NCBI GenBank assembly: GCA_039619475.1
Contig: CM077115.1
Span: 147,688,274-147,752,273, forward strand
Source: Icerya purchasi
Taxonomy: Eukaryota > Arthropoda > Insecta > Hemiptera > Monophlebidae
Length of the DNA stretch: 64,000 nt
Direction: 5' to 3'
The position numbers and the translations under genes are program-made. The notes under the pieces are model-generated. The model was not told the origin of the DNA. It saw only the letters and a program-made list of their open reading frames with translations, and did not search any database. This document shows, one piece after another, positions 56,301 to 64,000 of this stretch. The stretch's first letter is position 1. Each line of letters begins with the position of its first letter.

Positions 56301-59300
56301 CTCGCCTTCGTTTCTCACATAGTCTCCTTCCTTCTTCTCTAAATTGCTTTTCCTTGGCTGCATCTCCCTTTTGTCCACTGGACCCTGAAGGTTCCCAGTA
56401 TGTTTGTGATACGAATCACGTGTTCTACGAGTGTTCTGGTTTATCTCGCGAGCGTAAATTACTTTATTTTTAAATTTTGAAAGCTTGGTCTTCTTGCTAC
56501 TTCCAACGCTTTCAATGTTCCTTCTTTGCCTATTCTCTCAGTTGTTCCTGTTCTAGAAGTATTCCTTGATTCCATTGTCGATAAAATAAAAATATAGTTT
56601 CTATTCTGTTTCATGTATCTCTTCCATTTTTCAAGGCTAATACTCTCTGGTAGCAACCCAAGGGGGTAAAAAAAAAAAGGGAAAAGAAAAAGAAAAATCC
56701 ATTTAAAATAGCTGAACCCACGACGTATTCGTTTATTATAAAAAGGTAATGAACCCGTTAGAATGTTTTTACAATATGTTTTTTAATGCTACAATTGGAA
56801 TTAATAATTTTAAAACCAATTGAGAAAACATTGTTGTTTATAATCGGTTATTTTACTTGAAATTTATTGTTCACACTTGCTTTTTCATTATTTTAAATTA
56901 CATAATAAATCACTTTTTACATATTTGGTTTTATTCAAGTAAAAATATAAAAAAAATCTCTGCCCCCCAAAAACATAAATTGTCCCCCGGAAACAGATTC
57001 CTGAATTCATCCCTGGCTCTGCTTGTAGCACGGCAATGACATGATTTCAATATTTTGCATAAAATTTTTATTTAACATTAACAAAAAAAAATATTATTCC
57101 GCTTAAATTATTAGTTCCCAACATCCCCGCAGATACTTTACAATTAACTACGCTTTTAGAAAAATTTTTCTTAAGTCTGTCCTCTTTTTTAAATCGTCCA
57201 ACTTAAAATAATATAAATGTATATATATATATATGTGTATCTTTTTATTAAAACTATAGATTCATTATAAATCTTAAAAATGTCATTTGCGTGTAAATTT
57301 TACTTTGCTGAAATAATTTTTTAAATATAATCTAATGTTACTTAGATTTAATCTTTAATTCGTCCAATTTCTCTTTATTGGATAATCATGTATATTTAAT
57401 TTTAGTTCAGATTACTTGCAGTACAACTTAATGTTATATAATTTGAAAACCTATAGCTAAACAAAAATTTTATTTTTAATTAATAGTCTAGTTCTCATCT
57501 CTCAAAATAACACGATTTTTAGCAGAAAGTATGTTTACTTTTACTTTAGGTTTCTTATTTTTCTTTTTTTTTTTAAAATAATAATAACATTTGTAACCGA
57601 TAAGTTTAAACTTAAAGTAAAAATGTAATTGCATCATAAATGCGTAAAAAATATTTATGAAGATTCAAAGGAACTCTAATTTTTATTTGTACAAAAAATT
57701 AATAATATTAAAAAAAATTATTTTTTATTCGGGAACAACATAGTCATCTGGCATATGTTCGTAGTTTGAAATAGATTTAAAAATATTAGCTGATGGATAA
57801 AATTCTATATATATATATATTCATAGTTTGTACGGAAATCTACAATTATTATTTCAATTATACCGCAGTTTGCTCAAAAATTTTCATGATTCACGTTTTT
57901 ACTTTAATTTTTAATTTTAAAAAAAAGTATGCGAATATTAAATGAAAATTATGGAAAAATACACGCTTTTACTACTACATAATTTAAGAAAGAAAAACTT
58001 GGAGATTACGAAAAAGATAAAGGTAACTGTTGTTACAGAAATTATAAAAACGGTAAAATAAAAGTAGACATGATATATTTTCGAGAAAACGAGCGATAGA
58101 TGTACTATTGATTAGAATACCAAGAAAAATATCAAAACGCTAATAAGAAAGCAGTACGGGAAGAATAATGGATGTAACCCGTTTCAAAGTTACCTGAAAT
58201 TGACAAAATTAGGAGAAAATTGTATAAAGGTTATTATTAAAATAACGTGTGAAATTAAAAAACTAGGCCCTATTATGGATTAAAAATGTCAATAAGAATA
58301 ATGGTGATAACGTGATCAACGTTTATTTATATCGTGAGAATAACTTAATCAAAAACCAATTCCCGAAGAAACATTTAAAAAACGAATCCGATTATTCGAT
58401 TCTTATAATAACTCTGACAGTGTATAAACTATATCTGATTTCAGTATTCGTTGGCTTTTGCTTTCAGTTAAAAGAAAGATGTAAAATATTTCAGCGTTTA
58501 TGAATCTTCAATAAGATTATTAAAAATAAAAGAAGATGGCGCAAGATATTTTGCAAAAACTGCAAAATAAAATACGATAGATGGTAACAATGAAATCATT
58601 TTTTACTTTCAATGCGTCTTTAATTAGTTGTATAGAACGATTTCTTATTCTACAAAAATTCTCCAATACTACATCTTATGTTCAAAACCGGGGTAGTTGT
58701 GAAAATGATTTTTAAAAATGTAACGGTAAGAATTATAAGCTTTTAAAAAAATGTTGAACATGAAAAAAAATAACGAAACGTAAAAAGCGTATTAGTAAAT
58801 AAAATAATTTCCTCAAAAATAGGGAACAACGAAATAATCTCAATCCCATCTAAATTCGTTTGTACGAATCCATCACATTGACCTTAGTGTCAGATTTTTC
58901 TCAAGTAAATACGTTATTTGTTAATGCGAGGAGAAAAAAAAGAGGAAGAAAAAATCCAACATAAACAGATAATAAACACTTTCGTCAAAATATACCTGTA
59001 TCGGCTTCACATTTTTACCACCCGGATCTGAACCGCGAATACCGAGAAAGGCTACTTTTATATCCGGATACTTATTTAGATATGAACTTAGTGACTCTTT
59101 AACTGAACCTTTGATAACTGTTAAATCTAAGCCATACCTGAGAACAATAATAACAAAAAAAAAAATATATTCTTATGTAAATTATTCGGTATGTTTTGCG
59201 TACTTTTCTACGCGAAAACGGGAAAATGTTATTATTATTATTATACATTACATATACTGTATAAATGATGATTTTACTATTTTTAAAAATTCATTATTTA

Positions 59301-61633
59301 TCCTAAATGATCCTTATCACTTTTTTTCAATATCTGTGTAACCAATATTTAAAGGTAAATATATTACATTTTCCATTCTCCAATCATTTCCACTAAATAA
59401 GGATTTTTTGCGCCTTCTCTTTTATCTCACCAATTTTAAGCAAAATATGCTGAAAAAGTTAAAAAAACAAATACATGAACTCTTCTTTTTTTTCCAGACT
59501 TACCATTCACCAAAATTAAAAAAAACCGAAATTATATTTATTGAACACATTTTTTTATAATCAATGATTAAATGGAAACTTCTCCAGTAAATATTGCAGA
59601 GACCTAAAAATAGTGAATCGCACAGTAAATCCTTGTTTACAATATATTAGTAATTTAGGAATTACACGTATCATTTAGAAATACATATTTCCAGAAACGT
59701 AACACTGCTCGAAATAAGTGCATTCCTAAAATCTGTCTTTTATAACATCATTTTGCTATCTCTTGTTTTGGTCGCGCATATATTTAATATGCATCTTAAG
59801 AGTAAAGTTCTATCACATACGCTTGCAATATATGTCATTTATTTTCATTTTGTTAGATAGTTGTTACCTTGATTTTACAAAAAAAATTATAAAGTTATAA
59901 TAGTTTCTTCGATCGTTAATTTTGTGTTTTTCACCACAGCTTACTCATTTTTAGAAGTTACTGTATTCTCCGTCTAAATCAACTGTTTTCATTCGAAATC
60001 AATTGTTTATTTCTTGAAAAAACAGATTTTCATTTATACGGTAGTACAAACGTAAGATTTATTTTTTATCCATATTTATCCTCTGATCTAAGCTATCAAT
60101 CTTTGAAAAAAGTGTATGGGCATCTTTATACAAGTTGTAGAGTACTCTTGGAATAAATTTTTAACGACGGGTATAAAAATTGTAAAACATGATCTTCAAA
60201 AGAAAAAAGTTAACAAATTGATATTTAAGATCTTTTATTTAATCATGAATCGTGATTAAACCGAACTATCAGAGCAAAATTTAAATTAACTCTGGTAATT
60301 TCAGCGGGACATGGTTACATTCAGCAGCTCTTCCTTTTCAGCTGCGCCTTTCAGCTACTCAATATTGTTTCGCGTCTCACAAAATCTGTCACTTAAATTG
60401 GGAACAACATTGTATCTCCTGTTTTTATTAATCCATCCATTACGAAACATTTCGGTTCCTCCTCGCAAATAAATATTTCAATGAAAAAAAAAATTTAATT
60501 TTAATTTTTTTTTGAGAACTGAGTCAATTTTACATAAACAAGTTTCCCTTTACGTATGTTAAGTTATATATTACTGTAAGTCACGTTGTATAACTTTTTT
60601 CTGTTTCAAGTAAATACGAAAGTCGATAAATGAAGGCTTCTTACTTACTGCAGTTGATGGAAAATCAATTTTTACCCTACCACAGATAAGGGCAGTTTTA
60701 AAGCAACGACAGGAGTTTCATCAATGTAACTTATAATCTACAGTTCCACGATAAATTAATAATGGGAAAAAATAAACATCTTCCAGCACTTTTTGAATTT
60801 TCTTTATATTTTCTCTTATTTCTCTTTTTACTCATTACTTTTTCTATTCTTCCTCCTTACGCTTTTATGCTAGAAAATACTGAAATGATCCCTTTTCTTA
60901 TTCAGTGGTAAATCTAATCGGAAAAGAATTTCAAATGGTTCGTAATAATACAACATGAAAACTCGTTAATCCAGCTGTTCTATAATTATCTAACGATATA
61001 CAAAATGTAAACAATTTTAAACATTAAAAAAGAATAAATTTGTACATAGAAAACAACTTTATTAATGTCCCTTTTATATTATTTATATGAATGTATAATA
61101 TTACTAGCCTACCGCAGATAAAATGTGAAAATTTTATGCCGATTATGTATAACGTTTTTATGTAACGGAAATTAGAAGTTATCCACGCGTTTATTTTCGA
61201 AATTAAAAAATGGTACAGTTAATTAAAACCGACTTGTAAAAATTAAAGAACATTACCTTTATATAGAGGTCCGGGAAGTACTCTCATGGCGAGATTTGAA
61301 GGATCAAAAGTGTGAAAGTGTTATGTAAGAAGGAAAGTAAAGAAAAATAGAGAAAAATCAAAGATTTCAAAAAAATACTTTATCTAAAAAAAAAACAAAC
61401 GTTATTTAGTAAACTTGCTACTAATAAGATAATTATGCTATTAAATCAGTTAATGACAACTTTTGATTAATACTGAATTAAACAATTTTTCTTTAAAACC
61501 GTGTAAAAATATAAATAAAAATCGTAATGTAAACGTGTGTAAACCATTAATGTATTGTAGTAACGATCAGTCAATTTGCAATTTTTAATAATAACACTTT
61601 CAACTTTTTTTACAATTAGAACTAGAAAATTAC

Positions 61634-61691
<58 letters not shown>

Positions 61692-61961
61692 ATATTTATG
61701 TATTTAGATTTATTTTAACTTTTTGAAAATAAAAAATGCTATACTATACCTGTCACAACATTTATAAACAAAATCTTTTTCCTCACTAAATGTACCAATA
61801 TGGCATGAATATAGCGCTTTTAAAGAGTGACAGCTATTCATTCCATTCTGTTTCCGCAAGCAATAATACAAAAGATATAATAAAACAGTGCAATCTTTGC
61901 CACCATTGAACGAGAGGAACGTCGAAGGTACATCATATTTACTTAAACATTCTTCAATAAG
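50379..61961 (-). CDS. FLAD1: FAD synthase, PAPS-reductase-like catalytic domain (3' exons)
   Basis: FAD synthase adenylates FMN with ATP to make FAD. Four phase-compatible exons: 61961-61750, 59137-58996, 53908-53787 and 50523-50379 (206 aa plus TGA). They carry the PP-loop [33 protein letters not shown] (human GTRRTDP), [52 protein letters not shown] and [12 protein letters not shown]. This is the order and spacing of the human C-terminal FAD synthase domain, including the end. Splice sites are canonical: gtatag, gtatat, gtaagc; acceptors gtttgcag, ttctcag, tttaacag, gtctttag. Upstream exons, including any molybdopterin-binding-like N-terminal domain, are not seen and are probably right of the window. 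The last intron contains an R1-type LINE and the one before it a DNA element with an I-type LINE. All visible catalytic-domain motifs are intact. Confidence 0.93.
50690..53260 (-). mobile_element. R1-clade LINE: gag-like ORF1 and start of endonuclease, decayed
   Basis: The minus strand holds, in order, an R1-type gag: low-complexity 5' part (53209-52240); [39 protein letters not shown]; and zinc knuckles ([17 protein letters not shown]..., [23 protein letters not shown]) at about 51480-51310. The ORF2 start follows, with an APE endonuclease: [20 protein letters not shown] at about 51225, [10 protein letters not shown], and then [15 protein letters not shown] at about 50840. Stops and shifts separate the frames. 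Homology ends near 50690 before any reverse transcriptase. The segment is far more GC-rich than its surroundings. It lies in FLAD1's last intron, same strand. Confidence 0.8.
53261..53786. other. FLAD1 intron sequence, nothing recognised
   Basis: AT-rich, no coding pattern. Confidence 0.4.
53909..55141. other. FLAD1 intron sequence, nothing recognised
   Basis: AT-rich with A-runs (54181-54198); no coding pattern or matched ends seen. Confidence 0.4.
55151..57015. mobile_element. Non-autonomous DNA element with 9-bp target duplication, carrying a LINE
   Basis: The left end CAGGGATGAATCCAG and the complement of the right end CAGGGATGAATTCAG are inverted repeats. The flanks are GCTCTGCGT (55142-55150) and GCTCTGCTT (57016-57024), a target duplication with one mismatch. 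A 9-bp duplication suggests the Mutator group, while an 8-bp one with CAGGG-type ends would suggest hAT. There is no transposase. Most of the interior (55640-56690) is an I-type LINE fragment; without it the element would be about 0.8 kb. Confidence 0.65.
55640..56690 (+). mobile_element. I-type LINE 3' end: RNase H domain, Cys/His finger and A-rich tail
   Basis: Frames show [20 protein letters not shown], then [20 protein letters not shown] (RNase H with the 'F.AE..AI..A' core), [20 protein letters not shown] (with a stop at one position), and [20 protein letters not shown] (terminal finger). The tail is AAGGGGGTAAAAAAAAAAAG and more A-rich sequence to about 56700. Stops break the frame. The 5' part (endonuclease, reverse transcriptase) is absent by truncation. 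It inserted into the DNA element at 55151-57015. Confidence 0.75.
57025..58995. other. FLAD1 intron, AT-rich, nothing recognised
   Basis: Very AT-rich. It contains short (TA)n runs near 57218 and 57812, with no coding pattern. Confidence 0.4.
59138..61636. other. FLAD1 intron, nothing recognised
   Basis: AT-rich sequence without exons or repeat ends that I can match. Confidence 0.4.
61637..61682. repeat. (TA)n microsatellite
   Basis: A pure TA run passing into TGTGTG, about 70 bp downstream of a FLAD1 exon boundary on the intron side. Confidence 0.9.
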
Positions 61962-62716
61962 CTGCAAACATTTTTGTAAAAGTATGCTTTCAGTAAGTTA
62001 AGAAATCATCAACGGAATATATTAACATTATCGAATAGATTTAAAATTACATTGTTTATCGAAATAATGTTTTGCCTATTTCTTCTTTGAAAGTTAAACA
62101 AAAAGATTCTTCGTTCGCTGTTTACAAAGTGTTACCTGAACTTACAAACTATATTTCGAATTCGATTCTCAGCAGACAATGTACGATCCGGTGCATTGTT
62201 CTTATACACATATACTTACAGGCACTTATCACGTACATATGGATATAAAATATATGCACGTACATCCATCCGCGACTTTCTTCTTTAAATACGTATCCGA
62301 AATTCCAAAAATAAAAACCATTTATAATATTCTCGTAAATGAATCTTTTAAAAATATGTCGCATTTAATTAAATATTATACAAAGAAACTGTATCGATGA
62401 AATCGTTGATTAATTTTTAAAACAATATTATTTTTGACATTTTTAGTGAAAAAATTGCTTTTACTTTCAGTAAATTTCAAATAAATCAAAATGGTTAGAA
62501 GTTTCAAAAAAAGAAAAAGAAAAAACTACGTAACTTAATGAAAAAGTTAATCTTCAAGAACGGTGTAACAAACATCTTTCCTTTTCCATAAAAATCACGA
62601 CATAATACTGATGATTCCAAAGCAATCATAATTATAAGGTAAAAAATTGAATTCTAATGGTAGAATGGTATATATTTTAAGTTAAGAAGAGCGAACTTTA
62701 TTGAAGGCGCTCATTT
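61962..62716. other. FLAD1 upstream intron or 5' flank; no exon seen
   Basis: No segment continuing FLAD1 toward its N-terminus was recognised. Confidence 0.35.
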
Positions 62717-62785
62717 TTAACCCTTAAGCGGGCGCGCCTTTTGCAGTCACACTAGTGGGTGCGCAGCGGTATAAATACCGCATTC
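62717..62785. repeat. Candidate piggyBac left terminus with TTAA
   Basis: TTAA (62717-62720) is followed by CCCTTAAGCGGGCGCGCC, and about 19 bp later the sequence includes GGGTGCGC, a partial inverted repeat. A TTAA target with a CCC(T/...)-starting terminus plus a nearby subterminal repeat fits piggyBac ends. The position, on the 3' side of the piggyBac transposase at 63485-63940, fits as well. Confidence 0.45.
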
Positions 62786-62922
62786 TTAAAATTGCTTATA
62801 CTTCATGGTGTTTTCTTTAATAATATGGGACACATGTTTTTAAAATAAAGGGAATACATCCGTTAAACACTTATAAACATTATTATTAAAAAAGATGATA
62901 AGAATAATAGTCCTATCATGGA

Positions 62923-63170
62923 TATCACCAGCGGGGGGCAGGGGCAGCTGCCCTCCCGGAGCCTTGAAACTTTTTAATCAACTGGCCATGATGAGTATCC
63001 ATAGGCGCGTAATCATGGACAATTTGCCAGAAACCCACAGAAATGATGTTTCAATTAAGATTTTATTCTTGTTTAATAAAATATTAAGCCTTTACAATTT
63101 ATAAATTTTATTTTTCCTATAACTCATATCCTCTTTCTATCATCTTGCCCCCCCCCCCCGGCTCATCGGC
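62923..63170. other. G/C-homopolymer-bounded insertion-like segment
   Basis: It begins with GCGGGGGGCAGGGGCAGCTG and ends near a run of 13 C (63147-63159). The AT-rich core has a short open frame of no recognised family. It may be a small insertion within the piggyBac relic. Confidence 0.3.
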
Positions 63171-63484
63171 CATATAAAGAAAAATAAAGACTGTGTTTAA
63201 AAAGTAATAAATGAAGGGGAGAAATAAAAAGAATTATTTCAATAAACTTAAAAATAGGTATGAAGAATAATTATTAACAATTTTGAAAATGTACCTACAT
63301 ACTTTGAGCATTTATAAACACTATTTGTAACAAAAATAAAAACAAAAAATCGCAAAATGCAGAATATGTAGGTTAAATAAATGACTAAGAAAAACAATAT
63401 TTTTTCAACAAATTAAAAAGTGGATATAATGAATAATTAAAAATGAGAAAAGTAAAAAACAGAGATATTTAAAAGAAATTGTAA

Positions 63485-63990
63485 CTATTGCCGAGCTGTG
63501 TTTCTTTCACACAAAATTTCTGCAATCGGAACAGCGCGAGTTTTACATTTATTATTCCTTTGTGACCTACACATTTTACAAGGTCCTATGTAGAACTGTG
63601 TTTCTGAAGCGAGTGATGCAGTAGGTGGAGCGTATTTTTTCAAAAATAAAACTATGTGTATATCTTTTGGTGGAAATCCAATCTGCATTCTTATTTTGAC
63701 ACGATCTTCCATTAGAGAGAAAGATAAACTATTTAAGAAATTTTGACGAGATATTTGAGTTTGTAAATTATTCTAGACAAAAATAATGTGGCCACTGATA
63801 CCATCGATGTCCAAAATTCGGAAAAACAGTGCCTTTGGCCATCTATTGGTTCTTCTATTCGTTGAAACCAATGAACACTTCCGGTCAACTGTATCAAATG
63901 CTGCTTAGTAGTAGCACGATCTTGTTTAATGCATAATCATTTTGAAACCCAAATAAACATGAGCCCCCCTCACGGTTCTTAGTTATTGTG
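63485..63990 (-). pseudogene. piggyBac transposase C-terminal part, broken, continues past the window
   Basis: On the minus strand from about 63900 the frame reads FDTVDRKCSLVSTNRRTNRW, then PKALFFRILDIDGISGHIIF, V, a stop, then NNLQTQISRQNFLNSLSFSL. This is the piggyBac block '..VD.....YS..R.T.RWP...F...LDI...NA.I.'. The end is a Cys-rich region (GPCKMCRSQRNNKCKTRAVP, then ...ILCERN), corresponding to the piggyBac C-terminal zinc-binding domain. One in-frame TAG and a frameshift before FDTVD show that it is dead. The catalytic core lies right of the window. Confidence 0.75.
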
Positions 63991-64000
63991 AATTGTTCAG

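Noticed and set aside
1..64000. CRISPR arrays, bacterial operons, rRNA, or a novel defence or biosynthetic cluster
   Set aside because: Repeats are dispersed transposons, palindromes or simple tandems without regular spacers. Genes are spliced animal housekeeping genes and nothing suggests a coordinated cluster.

Overview
This is an AT-rich, intron-rich arthropod (most likely insect) nuclear window. The evidence is U2-type splice sites around recognisable animal gene exons, AATAAA polyadenylation signals, and a dense load of transposons typical of insects: mariner, Tc1, Mutator-like, piggyBac, Tigger/pogo, and R1-, I- and RTE/CR1-type LINEs. The order cannot be fixed from the sequence. I found no prokaryotic operon, CRISPR array, rRNA or intact tRNA, and no convincing new defence or metabolic system. 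The interest lies in host gene structures and in layered transposon archaeology.

Layout, left to right. 1-6088: transposon debris (Tigger/pogo transposase tail, a LINE scrap, a Mutator-like element with terminal inverted repeats). 6089-7332, minus: the first three coding exons of a TRMT2B-like tRNA/rRNA (uracil-5)-methyltransferase, whose remaining exons must lie left of the window. 7333-9720: the divergent intergenic region between TRMT2B and RBM22, holding three foldback (MITE-like) hairpins. 9721-29934, plus: the complete six-exon RBM22 splicing-factor gene (397 aa). Its introns hold a mariner nested in a mariner (the inner one with an uninterrupted transposase frame), LINE 3' ends, two more Mutator-like relics (one split by a mariner) and a DUF4817-type element. 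29935-42670: repeats only, including a roughly 280-bp tandem array, a 108-bp tandem duplication and a Tc1-like element. 42676-43158, minus: a small C2H2 zinc-finger reading frame. 44082-44205, minus: the terminal exon of an unrecognised gene. 44395-50215: a second Tc1-like element, a DUF4817 relic and a mariner relic. 50379-61961, minus: four 3' exons of FAD synthase (FLAD1), with an R1-type LINE 5' fragment in its last intron and a TSD-flanked DNA element carrying an I-type LINE in the intron before. 62717-64000: a piggyBac relic running off the right edge.

The host genes are housekeeping genes (spliceosome, tRNA/rRNA methylation, FAD synthesis) with no evident functional link to each other. 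Most of the 64 kb is transposon-derived or anonymous AT-rich sequence, and the genes have expanded by insertions: a 397-codon RBM22 coding sequence spans about 20 kb.
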